Part shown: positions 20,547-54,711 of the stretch, one piece after another
Numbering within the stretch: the first letter of the stretch is position 1
Layout: each line of letters opens with the position of its first letter
From: Amoebidium appalachense
Taxonomy: Eukaryota; Ichthyosporea
Assembly: GCA_963693365.1 (NCBI GenBank)
Contig: CAVNZM010000015.1
Coordinates: forward strand, 1,178,001 to 1,242,000
DNA: 64,000 nt
Direction: 5' to 3'
The notes under the pieces: model-generated
What the model saw: the letters and a program-made list of their open reading frames with translations, nothing else
What the model was told of the DNA's origin: nothing
Database searches by the model: none
Program-made: the position numbers and the translations under genes

Positions 20547-21129
20547 GGGGGGGGAGGGGGGGGGGGGGGGGAGGGCACGCTTGCGTGTGTGTGTGTGTAG
20601 GCCTGTGTGTGCGTGTGTGGGTTGTGGGGTGGGGTGGGTGGGGGGATGCGGAAGATGAAAAAGGGTACATACGGCCACCTCGTAAGGGAATTTGTTTACT
20701 TCATGATGCACAGATGCATCACAGAACTACAGAACTACAGATCTACGTATGCATCATGCTGATGCCAAGATTAATATTTATAATGACATTCGAAGCCACT
20801 AGGTCATACGTAGTACTCAAAAGAAATAACAAACAGGAAAGAAAGGAAAGAAAAACGTCATGACACAAAGAATCAGAGTCACCATCTTTCGTGCAAAATT
20901 GCAACAAACACTACCACACCACACTTGCAACTCGATCTTCAACTACGAAAAACACACACACTTTCAATCCTACGTAAACCATCACAGAATGCCGTACAGA
21001 CATACACCCAACCCGAGCATTTTACCACCACCCTATATACACAAAAATTTTCCGTCACAGAACCCCAAACAACAAACTGTCTAGGTCATACACTATGGTC
21101 TATAAACGTACATGCCTTGTTCGTCATAT
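19951..21129. other. Intergenic stretch between MPPE1 and hydrolase genes
   Basis: Both neighbours are on the reverse strand, so this holds the MPPE1 3' region and the hydrolase promoter. It contains a G run with short GT repeats at 20493-20600. Nothing coding was recognised; the frame at 19857-20234 is Lys/Asp-rich without known motifs. Confidence 0.45.
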
Positions 21130-27312
<6,183 letters not shown>

Positions 27313-28537
27313 TTTATTCCCTTCTGACTACTTCTTTGGGAGAGTTTACACCTCTTCATCTCTGCGTGATCACGTTTTTAATGTGTTCTATTGGTGTACG
27401 ATGTTGCCAATGCAGAGACAAACTGCGTGTATGGGCTGGGCGCAAACAGAAAAAGCCGGAAACATGTGCTGTGTGTTGCTATCAGTTCTAGTGATGTTTG
27501 AAAGCTATAAAGCTATAAAAAGGGGTGATGGTTGAAAAAGGCCCTGCATGAAAGGTCCATGAGGCCCGCATCAGAACATATCTCAGTGCTTTTAAATTGG
27601 CGAAAAAAAGACTTCCCCCCACCTTGCCAAGTGCTCATGCCCGCCTTCTAGCTCTGTACTTTCATCTGCCTTACGGAATGCCACGATGAAAAAAAGGAAC
27701 TGTATCTAGTAGAAGCATGAACGGTATGAAATATGTTATAGATGTCAAAAGTTCTTTGCTATCCTCTAATGTCTAAGCAAACGTTCTAAAACGAAAAAAA
27801 AGGTTGCAGGACGTACATCTTATCTTCGCACCTGAACAGGACACAGGCTTCACCAGTGTACACTCAGTTGTTCGTAACCGTCACAACTTGGTTTCAAAGG
27901 AATGTAGCTTCATTAAGTTAGGAAAAATATGATTGGTCGAATAAAACCGCCATAGTTACCGTATTTGGCTAGTTGAAAGTTTACGAATGAACCCCCAAAA
28001 TGCTGTTTGACAAGCACAACAATTTTTCATTTTCTAGTAAACTGACGAAATAAGGGCTTAGTTCATTAATTTGAGATAGAAAATTATTGAATTGTAATTA
28101 ACATCTTGCTATAAAATGCAGATTTATAATGAGGGATAGAGAATAGTTAAAAATAGTGGGGGCGTATAGAAATTGTGAACACAGTGTAAATTACTTTAGG
28201 GTATGTACCTAAGTTTCTGTGAATAGATCTTCAGCTTATCCCAAGATAGATATACCGCTTCTCTTTTTTGCTCGGCATCCCATGGACCGTCGGAGTTTTG
28301 TGTCACGTTTTGTTCTTTTCAACTTATGCATGTTTCCTCTTCATTAATCCTCTTCCAGTATTTCTTCCGCATCACTTATTCTCGACCGCTCTTTGCATTA
28401 TTTCAAACAAGTTAAAACTACTGTGTGCTTGATCTGCACTGTTCCTGAACTCAAAACGTTTCGTCACCAGAGATATTGTTTTTCAGCGTGTGCATAGGAT
28501 TCCTTTCAAGAATATAACAGCTCAAGGCATTTGAAAA
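27313..28537. promoter_or_regulatory. Divergent intergenic region (MPPE1 / VPS25), candidate shared promoter
   Basis: The two start codons face away from each other across 1225 bases of ordinary-complexity, partly AT-rich DNA free of long microsatellites, in contrast to the introns. A TGATTGGTCG (inverted CCAAT) lies near 27930. No TATA box can be assigned with confidence. Confidence 0.45.
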
Positions 28538-29319
28538 ATGGCTCAGAAGAAGCCCACCCCTACGTTTACCTGGCCGTCTGTCTACACCTTCCCTCCTTTC
28601 TTCACGTACGTGTTCCTCAACACCGTTACCTTCCAATTTCTCAAGTTTCCCTTCTGCCCCTCCCCCCCCCCCCCCCCCCCCCCCCCCGGGCCTTCCTCCC
28701 GGCCCTCCTCATCACACATGCGCGGTGTCCTTGTAACTTTTTGCTGTACATCTCATGCACATGCAACTACCACCCCCTCCCCCCCCCCCCCCCCCCCCCC
28801 CCCCTTCCCCTTCTCCCCTCCCTCCCTCCCTCCCTCCTTTCTTGTCCACTCTCCCTCCCTCTCTCTCTCTCTCCCTCCCTCCCCTCCCTCCCTTTCTCCC
28901 TCCTCTCTCCCTCGCTCTCCCTCTCGCTCTCTCTCCTCCCCCCCCCCCCCTCTCCCCTCTCATCTCTCTCTCTTTCCCTCTCCACATTCTTCCTCCCTCC
29001 CTCCCTCCACTTCTTCCCTCCCCCCCCCCCCTCGCCCCCCCCCCCCCCCCTCTCCCCCGCCCCCCCCTCTCCCCCCCGCTCTTGCTGTCTCTCCCTCTCT
29101 TTCCTCCTTCCTTTTTACTCTCTTTCCTTCCCCTCTCTCCCTCCCCAACCGCCTCCTTCACTCTTGCATTCCGGTCGACTGCCTCCCCCCTTCCACGCCC
29201 CGTCTCCTACAAAAAGGGGGGAAGGGGGGGGGGAGAGAGAGAGGGAGAAAGTGAGAATAAGGGACGGAGATAGAACGAGAGACAGAGACAGACAGACAGG
29301 GGGAGGGGGAGAGAGAGGT

Positions 29320-29351
<32 letters not shown>

Positions 29352-29444
29352 GGAGGGAGGGAGAGAGAGAGAGAGGGAGGGAGGGGGGAGAGAGAGGGAA
29401 AGGGAGAGAGAGGGAGATAAGAGATGTGGGGAAACACACACATG

Positions 29445-29477
<33 letters not shown>

Positions 29478-29640
29478 TGAGAGTGAGATAAAAAGGTGGG
29501 GGGAAGAACGGGGGGAGGGGGGCTCCCCCTTGATCGTCGCTGCTCACACACAAGTGCACACACACACATACACACACACACTGGCACACACACTTACACA
29601 CACACGCACAAACACAAACACACACACACACACACACACA

Positions 29641-29683
<43 letters not shown>

Positions 29684-30265
29684 CCCCCCCTCCCCCCCCC
29701 CCCCCCTCTCTCTCTTATTTATACACACACTCGCACATCCATCCCCCCAGCCCCCGTCCCCCCCCCTCCCCCCTCCAACACACACACACACACATTGCCC
29801 CCTGTATGGCTTGCATTCTGCATCGTGTTATCCGTTTGTTCTTGTGTACTTCGTACTTTTTGACGCATTCAAACCCCCCCCCCCCCCCCCCCATACACAC
29901 ACACAGACATCCCTCCCAGCCCCCCTCCGCCCCCCTTCTCTCCCCCCCCCCCCCCCCCCCTTTCCCCCCCTCCCCCCCCTCCCCCCTCCCCCCAGCCCCC
30001 CTCCCCCCCCCCCCCCCCCCCCCCCCCCCTTTGTTGTCTCCTCCATATTTCGAACTCTCTAACGCATACATCACCCCCCCCCCCCCCCCACACACACACA
30101 CATACACACAGGTTGCAACCCAATGCAGAGACACGCAGCAAGCAGGTGACTGCGTGGTGTCAGATGATTAAAGACTACTACCGTGCAAAGGGCCTTTATG
30201 AGCTGTCAGTGCAGCAGGCGAGAAATGAGGAACTCTTTAACAATGAGGCTATTGGACGTACGTGT

Positions 30266-30296
<31 letters not shown>

Positions 30297-30317
30297 GGGG
30301 GGAGGGAGTGTGTGGGT

Positions 30318-30349
<32 letters not shown>

Positions 30350-30429
30350 ACCTGTTTTTATGTGTGTGTCTCTGCCTCGACATGTCCGCGTGCCTGTGTA
30401 GGTTGGTGAGTGGGACTGTGCGTGTGTGT

Positions 30430-30460
<31 letters not shown>

Positions 30461-30826
30461 GGGGGGGGGGGGATGGGAGGGGAAGGGGGATCGGGGAAGG
30501 GGGGGGAGGGGGTCGGGGGGCTGACGTGGGACAGGGATTCGATGATCGTGTTTCATGTGGACGAAGGGTGTCAGGTGGTGGGGAGAGAGAGCGGGGGGGG
30601 GGGGGGGGGGGGGGGGGGGTCACCGTTTCAGTGTGATATCATGGGAGGTGGTGTTGGTGTGAACACTATTTTTTGAACAAAGATCACAGCCGTACAACAA
30701 TTAAATGCTATTTTCACTACAAGAACAAACACCAATCAAGCACTTTTTCTACCCCCCACAGGGCGTGCTTCTGATGATCTTATACAGGAGGTCTTGAAAG
30801 AGTTGGTGCAGAAAGGTGAGCCAACC

Positions 30827-30897
<71 letters not shown>

Positions 30898-31484
30898 GGG
30901 GGGGGGGGGGGGGGGGAGGGGAGGAATGGGACTCTTATCATGCATACTCTGTATGTGTGGTCTTCACTCTGCATTGTGTTGTTGTTATGAATGTTAACTT
31001 CATACTTTATAACATATTCTACCCCCCCCCCCCCCCCCTTCCCCCCCGTTGCTGGGGTGCCTTTTTTTTTCTCCCCCTAACGTACCGTCACAAACATACA
31101 CACAAACACAAGCAAACAAAGATTGGAGAAAGAACCACAGAAAAGAAGAAAAGGAAGCTCAGTCTATTGCATTTGCGGTCTGAAACAGAGCGAAAACGCG
31201 GTGTAAGGGGGCCTGGTTTTGGGAGGGCCGGGCAGATTTGCGTTGCCGTTGGTGTTGGTGGTGTTTTTCTCCCTTTTTCTTTTCTTTTTCTTTTTCTTTT
31301 TCTTGTTCTTTTTCTTTTTTCTTTTTCTTTTTCTTTTTTTTTTTTTTTTTTGGTGGTGGTGTGGTAGGTGGGGGGTTTTGGGGAGAGGGAGGGGGGAGGG
31401 GGGGGGGGGCTGTTTGTGTGTGCATGTGTGTACATGTGGGTGTGTGGGTGTGGTGTCGGTGGTGGTGGTGGTGGGGGGGGGGGT

Positions 31485-31536
<52 letters not shown>

Positions 31537-31943
31537 TCGTGAGTGAATACATGACACCTCCCACCCATAAATAAAGTATACATTCATAAAAAGTGAATGA
31601 AAATAGTTAATTAAAGAGGCCGGGGGTTATTTTTAGCTGTATTGACCACTGAAAAGCCTTGGGGGTTGAACGTAGAATAAACATAAAATAGAAGAAAATT
31701 GTAAATTTTGAAAGAGAATTAACCAAATCTTTTTTCACCGCTGACAAATTTCGGGGGGGATTGGTTTTTAGGCAATGCCGAGCTGATGCCCGATGGGCGC
31801 TATATCGTCTACTGGAGGAGTCTGGATGAGTGGGCAAAGATCATTTACGACTATGTACGTAAATATCTACAACACATGCATACATGCACACGTAGACACA
31901 CACGTACAGTCGTACACACATGCACACACATGCCCCCCCCCCC

Positions 31944-32037
<94 letters not shown>

Positions 32038-32813
32038 GAGTATGAGGTCTACACCTAATAATGCATACTGTCTGTGTGGCCTTATGTGGAAATTCTTCCT
32101 TGTGTTCTTTCGTATATGCGTGCTTCGTTCTTTAGCCTCCCTCCCCCCCCCCCCCCCCCCCCCCCCCCCGCGCGGGGACACCCACACCCACACACACACA
32201 CACACACACACACTACACACATACACACACACACCACACTACCCAAGGAGTGCTTATTTTGCATACTTTGGTTCCGGTACAAGGAAAAAATGCGCACATA
32301 AACAGTGACAGCACACACATGATAAACAACCAGCCATCCCATGCAGTGAATTTAGTGAATTTAAAAACATGAAAAAAAAGAATCAGTGAGTGGAAATTGA
32401 AATCAAAGGAAGGAAACGCTAGAACTAAGGAAACGAAGTTTCAACTCCTACTACCCCTATTGTTGTCCTTCATTTTTTGCTCGCGCTGGGTTTCCCCCTC
32501 GTTTCTCTCTTGCTCTCTTTCTCACATATCTTTCTCTGGCTGTCATTGTGTGTGTGTGTGCGTTTGTGTTGGAGCACATGTGTGTGTTGTTTCGGAACTC
32601 TCCTGTTTGTGATGTGTGTTGAACTTTGGTATGTCATATCAATTTTATAGTTTTAAAAACGTCATTATATTCGGCTAACAATTATAATCTCTTCGCCCGC
32701 AGATTGTAAAACGATCGATGACCGACCAAGTGCTAACCATCTACGAGTTGCATTCTGGAGATGAGACAGAAGGAGAGGGTGAGGACAACCCCCCCCCCCC
32801 CCCCCCCCCGGGC

Positions 32814-32875
<62 letters not shown>

Positions 32876-33204
32876 CCGCGGTGCCCACCCCGTTAATTCT
32901 TTGCTCAAAGATTCATCATGCAGTTGACTCCCAAACGCCTTTAATCTAGTGACCCCAATACGCGCACCCACACACATACATACACACGCATGGATATTGA
33001 TGTTCACAAAGCTACTCACAAACCGCTGCCATTCAATGCACCCACGCAACATCCCCCCCCCCCCCCCCCCCTGATGATGGGCTCTGTCCAAGTGTCTTGT
33101 GCCTGCACACTTAAATTGTTTGATTTTGGATTTCCCACTTTTGTGACGTTTGTTGTTGCTCTTTGTTGTCTCTTCCATATTTCCAACCCTCTGACGCATA
33201 CATC

Positions 33205-33242
<38 letters not shown>

Positions 33243-33902
33243 CCCCTCCGCGGTGCAATGTTGCACTTGTGTACACTAAATAGGCAAACAATCACACCCA
33301 CTCACAAAAACACAAAACAGGCACTGTACGCACAAACACTTCAAATTGTTTGATATTCAGTATGAGCCACATCACACAACATCACCTCCCTACCTCTCCT
33401 GACCCTCGTTCATTGTATTTACGGGGGAGAGAGGAGAGGGGGGGGGGGGGGGGGGGGGGGAGGGGGAGAGGGGGGGGAAGGGGGGATTCCCCTTGCTTCA
33501 CTCTCTCTCGCATGTGCCCTTTTACCATCGGTTCTCTCCCCCTCCTCCTCCCTCCCTCCCCCTTCCACCTTATCCTCTCCTCCCGCCCTCCCCCCCCCCC
33601 CCTCCCCCCCCCCCCCCCCCTGTTCTCCTTCCCTCCACCCTCCCCCTCCCCCTCCCCTCGGTCCCACACACCTGAACACACACGTTCGCCCTCCCCCGCC
33701 ACCCCCCCTCTCGTCTAATAATAGTTCCTTTTTGCGAACATACTAACATTCCCACCTCCTCTTGCGAATTTACGCAGAATTCCATGGTATGGATCTTACG
33801 ACGTTTCGTAACGCGATTGAGAGGTTGGAGTACCAAGGAAAGGCAACTGTTTTCCAGGGGAATGAGACGGATGGCGACGGTGTGAAGTTTTTCGGTGCGT
33901 AG
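28538..33902 (+). CDS. VPS25: ESCRT-II subunit Vps25
   Basis: Six exons: 28538-28605, 30112-30257, 30762-30815, 31772-31854, 32703-32778, 33778-33902 (stop TAG). Phases join exactly to 183 residues, close to the ~176 of animal Vps25. The N terminus reads [18 protein letters not shown], the conserved PPF segment by which Vps25 docks on Vps22/Vps36. Then come [18 protein letters not shown], a [16 protein letters not shown] helix, [29 protein letters not shown] and EEFHGMD, with the typical ending DGVKFF plus GA. Two winged-helix domains are expected. Vps25 links ESCRT-II to the ESCRT-III subunit Vps20 in endosomal sorting of ubiquitinated cargo. Introns of 0.5-1.5 kb carry several family A and B repeats, all sense. 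Confidence 0.95.
29600..29680 (+). repeat. (CA)n-(CT)n compound microsatellite in VPS25 intron 1
   Basis: CA units switch to about 38 bases of CT, followed by C runs. Upstream 29215-29540 is G/GA-rich. Confidence 0.85.
29805..29890 (+). repeat. Dispersed poly-C-tailed repeat, family A (5'-shortened)
   Basis: TATGGCTTGCATTCTGCATC, GTGTTATCCGTTTGTTCTTG and TGACGCATTCAAA before poly-C are essentially identical to 40352-40425 apart from one base in the GCATTC box. VPS25 intron 1, sense. Confidence 0.75.
30027..30089 (+). repeat. Dispersed poly-C-tailed repeat, family B 3' fragment
   Basis: TTTGTTGTCTCCTCCATATT and GCATACATCA running into poly-C match the tails at 33160-33207 and 46080-46120. 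VPS25 intron 1, sense. Confidence 0.65.
30828..30916 (+). repeat. Poly-C (about 68) directly joined to poly-G (about 21)
   Basis: In VPS25 intron 3, 13 bases after the donor, an uninterrupted C run passes directly into an uninterrupted G run. The run lengths as assembled may be inexact. Confidence 0.85.
30925..31033 (+). repeat. Dispersed poly-C-tailed repeat, family A
   Basis: ATCATGCATACTCTGTATGT, CACTCTGCATTGTGTTGTTG and ACATATTCTA before poly-C. VPS25 intron 3, sense. Confidence 0.7.
31940..32032 (+). repeat. (CA)n microsatellite in VPS25 intron 4
   Basis: A C run followed by about 85 bases of CA. Confidence 0.9.
32041..32169 (+). repeat. Dispersed poly-C-tailed repeat, family A (diverged)
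   Basis: TGAGGTC, AATAATGCATACTGTCTGTG and a C tail at the same relative positions as family A. VPS25 intron 4, sense. Confidence 0.5.
32815..32873 (+). repeat. (CA)n microsatellite in VPS25 intron 5
   Basis: About 55 bases of perfect CA after C and GGG. Confidence 0.88.
33070..33240 (+). repeat. Dispersed poly-C-tailed repeat, family B, fullest copy
   Basis: Starts TGATGATGGGCTCTGTCCAA, contains CTTAAATTGTTTGATTT and CCATATTTCCAACCCTCT, and ends CGCATACATCA followed by about 37 C. A close relative is at 45990-46122. VPS25 intron 5, sense. Confidence 0.75.
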
Positions 33903-34298
33903 AATTAAGGTTTTTTTGATCCATAATTTTCCAAACTTCACGTACTCTAAAATGACCGGGCGGGGGGGGGGGGGGGGGGGTTAGTAGTAGTTACAAATGG
34001 CATGCAATGCGACTGTTATGTCATGATGTTGCTTGTATATAATCAGATACCAAGAATAGTTGTAGTAGTTATCCGACTCTTTTAATATTTCAAGCAGGGC
34101 AGATATACGTTTTCTGCCGTCAGCGATCGAAATTGAGTATGGTCGTATACCAACTAGGAGGTTAGAACCAACCAAATTATTGCGTCAATGTGCTGTGCTA
34201 TTATAGACCCACATCCTGTGGAAAAAAAAAAAATTAGAAGAAGAAGAAGGGGAGAAGGGAAACTGAGAATTGATGGATGTGACTGGATGGCATGTGTT

Positions 34299-34393
<95 letters not shown>

Positions 34394-34725
34394 GGGGGGG
34401 GGTTCTATGAGAGCGCATGTGGCTATGAGAGTACAGTACAGGTGTTCCATACGTGTACCGAATCACGTGCATTTTGATAGGAAACCACACAAATTTGAAG
34501 GATGTGAGTTGTATGTATGCATGGTATCATTCGTTGCCATGGAAGACACAAAACCCTACTTGGTCATGGAATAAAATTACGTTGTCGTTCTGTATGAAAC
34601 CTATTTTTTTTATAATGACTTTATTGATGTGCTCATAAAAAGAGAAGCATGCGTGAAACCTATCCTGCACGAGACTTCCTGCAGCTGCACGTAAAGCTTA
34701 CAGGGAATAATAGAGCTAAAATGGC

Positions 34726-34795
<70 letters not shown>

Positions 34796-34907
34796 CACGT
34801 TTGTGCACATACACGTGTACACACGTGTTCCTGGCTGGGTGCACCGTGCATGCACGTGTTTGTTTGTGCACTGAGAAAGAAAGCACTGGCAAACCTGTCA
34901 AAAAAGG
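33903..34907. other. VPS25 3' flank and upstream intergenic DNA
   Basis: No gene was recognised. It contains (GT)n arrays at 34299-34390 and 34729-34795 and a G run at 33963-33980. Confidence 0.5.
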
Positions 34908-35020
34908 GACCCAATCAGAAACGCGCAGAATCCGCCATTCCTATTGGCCGAAGACCAAAGTGGCTCATTGAAGCGCATTGTGATTGGTTGCTTTTTTGGA
35001 CTGTGCACTGATTGGTCGAG
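34908..35020 (+). promoter_or_regulatory. Cluster of CCAAT/ATTGG boxes upstream of the FBXL gene
   Basis: Within about 110 bases: CCAATCAG at 34911, CTATTGGCC near 34942, GTGATTGGTT near 34979 and CTGATTGGTCG near 35008, spaced roughly 30 bases apart. This looks like an NF-Y-type promoter array for the following gene. That is inference: the same motif is common throughout the window. Confidence 0.4.
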
Positions 35021-35531
35021 ATTCGCTCCAGAAAGCAACTTTCCGCAAAACGTCGCCTATCTGTCATCACTCACTGCGTCACCTAGGACTTGTCAAAACA
35101 ACACTTAACCATAGTGCTCATGAAAGAGTGTGTGTGAGAGAAAAGGGAGAGAGAAAGAGAGAGAGGGGAGAGAGAGAGAGAGAGAGAGAGGTGAGCGAGA
35201 GGGAGATAGGTGTAAGTATAGGTGTAAGTTGTGTAAGTAACCTGAGCGTGGTGTGGGCGGTGCATGCGATGACAGGTCGACAGGCACCATAACGCTCACA
35301 TCACTCAAGCTCCTAAGTACCAGTGTGTTAGGCGAAGAGAGAGGGGATCCTTCTAGTTGCGTGGTCTATACTTGGGGTTCTTTTGAGTACCCGCCCCATG
35401 TTTTATCAACTGAAACAGTGACTTTCAGATTAAGGTTTTGATCTGAGCCGTTACTCGCATGTGGAGCCACGGTTGTTTTGCTTTAGTAAACAAATGATCA
35501 CCGTTTGTACCACTTCCTACTCCCCCACCAG

Positions 35532-35612
35532 GCCTGTTTCCCGCAGTTATTGTTTCTGTCCGACGGATCTGTCCTTTGGGCGACACCGAACCCTTTAAGA
35601 AACCAAAAAACA
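35532..35612 (+). other. Possible 5' untranslated exon of the FBXL gene
   Basis: CCCCCACCAG acceptor at its start and AAAACAG|GTGAGC donor at its end, 0.5 kb after the CCAAT cluster and 0.7 kb before the first FBXL coding exon. No open frame links it convincingly to the protein. Confidence 0.3.
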
Positions 35613-35662
35613 GGTGAGCTTACGGTTTATCTATGTGGGACGGGATGAGGGGTACACGGGGG

Positions 35663-35698
<36 letters not shown>

Positions 35699-36320
35699 GG
35701 AAAGAGGGGCAGGCTGGTTGGAGTGCTTTCAATGCACAAGAACTTGTAGGTACGTGAGCTTTGAGTCGCTAATATAAAGTCTGAACAAGGGCGGTGTATT
35801 TGGACCGATGTTTTCAAAGCCTTGTGGGTATGTCGTAAGTTTACGGACAGTTTGGCTCTGTGGAGATGTGCTCTCGCACTGCTGTGCCACGCATGGTCAC
35901 GCACATCTTCCGCACACAGTCACACGGAAACAGACTGATAATGCGTTTTACAATTTTATATGGATTTCCAATGTAATATGTACATCGTCAGAAAACAATT
36001 CCCATGCTGGATCCCCAACTCAGAGATCCCATTCACACAAGCCCGCACATGGATGCACATTAACACGCCCACACACACCCTCCCTCTTGCCCCTCGCCCC
36101 CTCCCCCCACCCCCCCCCCCCCCCCTTCCCCTCCCCCCTCGTCTCTTCCCCCCTCCCCCCTCCCCCCCTTTCCCCCTGAGGCTCCCCATTCTCCCTCCCC
36201 GTGTTTCTCACCCGCATGACGCACACACATATTCACTTATTCTCACCTCACACGCACTGCTTTCGCAGGCAGCCACACACACACACACACACACACACGT
36301 ACACAGACACACACGGCAAG

Positions 36321-50999
<14,679 letters not shown>

Positions 51000-51031
51000 G
51001 CAGCAGCTGTGGAAGCCGCCATGTCAATAAT

Positions 51032-51068
<37 letters not shown>

Positions 51069-51970
51069 CGCAAGTGCTGTTCTTTCCACGTTTTTCCAAA
51101 CGCTACGTAGCTCCTCAGACAAAAAAGGTCTATCGAGTGTAGACGGTAGGTACTGCGGGTGCTGTGCCTTTATTATTCCTACAGACTGGATTAATGACGT
51201 CACCTGTACGTCGATTGATTCAATATTACTGCCCATTTTTTCTGCAGTGGTATGTCCTTATATGGGCGTCCTTATCCCGATTAAAGAACGGGCAATTTTA
51301 CTATATCCTTCATTCTAAATTTTGCTGCCGGGATAGGCTATCACGAAATTATGCATATCCATGTATTTCGATATATATGTTGACCATCTGAGCTCTTTCA
51401 TATCTCGTGCATATGTTTGCCTTGCTAAAGTGTATCTCGTGCATATATCCACCTTGCTAATGTATATCTCATGTTCCCCGTGGCTGTGTGGTGCCCACAC
51501 AGTTATCTCCCAACAACATATCAATAAACAAGCCAAAAGAACGAAATCAATTTGAAAGCATTCGAAAGCAGCCCCCCCCCCCCCCCCCCCCCCCCTCTCC
51601 CCCCGACACACACTCACACACAGGCATACACATGTATGGGGAATGTTCACCGTTAACAAAAGGGGGGGGGGGGGGGGGGGTGAGGGGGTGGGGGGGGGTT
51701 AGACGGAAATGGAGACGGAAAAAACAATACATGATAGAAGAAAAAAATATAAGCAACGTAACACCTGCCTAACTACTTGGTTAGGCGCCTCGGTGTGTTT
51801 GTACATGTCTTTTTGGATAGCATTCCTTGCTGTGGATCTGTTATTCATTCCCGTAGTTTTGTATAACTGAAACATCGCTCTGGGCCATTTAATTTTTATG
51901 TACTAGTGGTGGATCACATACTGGTGTTGCTCAAAAATAAAGTAAGATTAAAAAATAAAATATCATTCTA
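51000..51970. other. Convergent intergenic region (FBXL / SGF29)
   Basis: It contains the 3' flank of FBXL, C runs at 51031-51066 and 51571-51595, and AATAAA at 51523-51528. No gene was recognised. Confidence 0.5.
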
Positions 51971-52327
51971 CTATTTTGACGCCGGGGGTTTCCCAGGGTT
52001 TGCCAAAACATATCTTTGGGCGATTCTCCGCTGGGGGATAGACCCGTCCATATCCTCGTCATCTTGAAATTCAACGAGATAATCGTTTCGTCTCTGTGAG
52101 ATATATCAGTGCCGTGTGAGATTTACAAAGTATATTTCGCCATGGGGTTTGTAGTTTTTAGAGTCATTTTACCGGTTTCATCACCAAAATTGGTCCATGC
52201 CTCCTTTCTTTCTTGCTTCCTTTCATATCTTACTTCCTTTTTCTTCTTCTTTCTTCTATCTTCCTTTCTCTTTCTTTTTTTTTCTTTTCTTTTTTTTTTT
52301 TTTTTTTTTGGGGGGGGGGGAGGGGGA

Positions 52328-52369
<42 letters not shown>

Positions 52370-53741
52370 GACAGCCTGGACGAATTAGAAAAACGAAAGG
52401 AAAGTGGATTATAAGAGAAGGCCAAAAAACACACACACAAAAAAATGAATCAGCAGTTATGTATGAACACGAGGGAAGAACAAAGGTAAAGCTGGAACGA
52501 ATGCTCAAAAACAGCCTATAAATTCCACAATATCGGACACACAAAGGGAGCCCTAAAACCCTGTACATGCACATGTGCAGGCACGGAGCATTTTGAAGAG
52601 ACTTTGATGTGATACTACAATCGGTGTTTTTCACGTTTAAAAAAAGAAAAAGGAAAAGGAAAAAGAAAGAAAGAAAAAAGAAAAAGAAAAAAAAAGGGAA
52701 GGAGGAACAAGCATGTTATGTATGCTCCTTCATTCTCAAGGGGGAGGGGGGGGGGGGGGGGGGATTATGAATATATGAAAGGAACGCCTAGGGTCAATGC
52801 ACACACACCCTTGTGCCTACCACAACGTTGTGGCACACAACAGGAACATATGTATACGAGAGTCGGGGAGATGCGCGTGCATTCGTCCGTGTGTGCGGGC
52901 ATGTGTTCCAAGGGCCCCGGGGGAGGGAGGGAGGGAGGGAGGGAGGGAGGGAGGGGGGGAGGGAGGGAGGGGGGGGGGGGGGGGGGGGGGGTTTGAATGC
53001 GTCAAAAAGTACGAAGTACACAAGAACAAACGGATAACACGATGCAGAATGCAAGCCATACATAAAGAGTATGCATAATAAGCAGAGCCCATCCTCAGGG
53101 GGGGGCCACGTCATGCACAGTACCCGAGTTTGGGGGGGGGGGGGGGGGGGGGGGGACTGCCCAAAAGATTGTAAAGATTGTAACTAGTTTGTGCATGGAC
53201 ATAAACGGACCTAACATACATTCCATTCTATTGCAGTGTATGCAAATGCGAAATGCGAACGAGCCAAAGAAAATACAGCAGTACACCGCCCATCGGGATA
53301 GCTTCACGCCTACCTTATTTGGTGAAGAGACGATGGTACCGGGATAGAAACATGTAGTTTGAGGATATAATGCAAGGATATATGTGCCTGCCGGGTGGTA
53401 AAGGCTGGGGGTGTAGTCGGGTGGGGGCTCCCATAGTGGTAGCGGGATAACCGCCTTGCGTGGAAGCATGTAGTGCCTGGATATACCATATGTGAGATAT
53501 ACATACCGAAGTGGGTTAAGTTGGGATGGTGACAATAAATATATATAATGGATATGCGGATTGTGTACAATGAGACCGTGAGGAGGAGGAGGAGGAGGGG
53601 GGGGGGGGGGGGGGGGGGGGAGGGGGGGACGGGAGCATAACAGAACACACCAAAGACGACAAATGCAGAAAACAAAACCTAAAAAGGTGGTGGTGGTAGT
53701 GGTGTGTGTGAGTGTGTGAGTGAGTGAGTGAGTGTGTGTGT

Positions 53742-53772
<31 letters not shown>

Positions 53773-53880
53773 GGGGGGGGGGTATGCATCAGAGGGCTAC
53801 AATTATGGAAATGGGGACATCTTAAGAAAAACCACACGTCTCAAAAACCCCAAAACCGGACACAGACGAGAAGAAAAAAA

Positions 53881-53913
<33 letters not shown>

Positions 53914-54108
53914 GAGAGAGAGAGAGAGAGGGGGGGGGGGGGGGGGGGGAAATACTTATTTTGCGGCGGGGGAGCATTATCCTCTCCAAAGGCCTCTTCC
54001 TCCATAATATCTTCTACCTCGTATTTGTTTTTGTCTGCATTGAAGCTTATGACTGTTGCGAGGATCCACACTTCCTCCGGGTCACGCGGTTTGGATGTGC
54101 GGGCTGCT

Positions 54109-54188
<80 letters not shown>

Positions 54189-54293
54189 TGTGTGTGGTTA
54201 TCATGCGAGCGTGTAGGTCAAGTAAAATATAAAAATATGAGAACTCCAGGATCCTCAATCGATACCCCACCTCGTTTCCCTTCCATTTCCCAC

Positions 54294-54346
<53 letters not shown>

Positions 54347-54641
54347 ACACGTAGACCACACCACCACCACCTACATACATACACACATCTACGCCCCGTT
54401 TGTGCAAAAGAGTGCTGCTACCTGGCACTCTTCATATCTCAAGTGCTACATGAGATACGACATGCGAGATATATGAAAGCGGAAGAATAAAGCATGTGGG
54501 TGCAATACGTGCCCGGTGGAAAGCGAGTTCGGTAGGCAATGCGAGTATAGATTGGCCTGTACATATCTGCTTTCATCGCCTACATGTTCATAGACCAAAT
54601 GGAAGTGTATGTGCATGTGTGTCTGTGTGTGCATCATGTGG

Positions 54642-54711
<70 letters not shown>

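Noticed and set aside
28531-30171. 546-codon open frame spanning VPS25 exon 1 and intron 1
   Set aside because: It is in a different frame from VPS25 and consists of Pro/Ser/Leu, Gly/Glu and His/Thr runs from C, GA and CA tracts.
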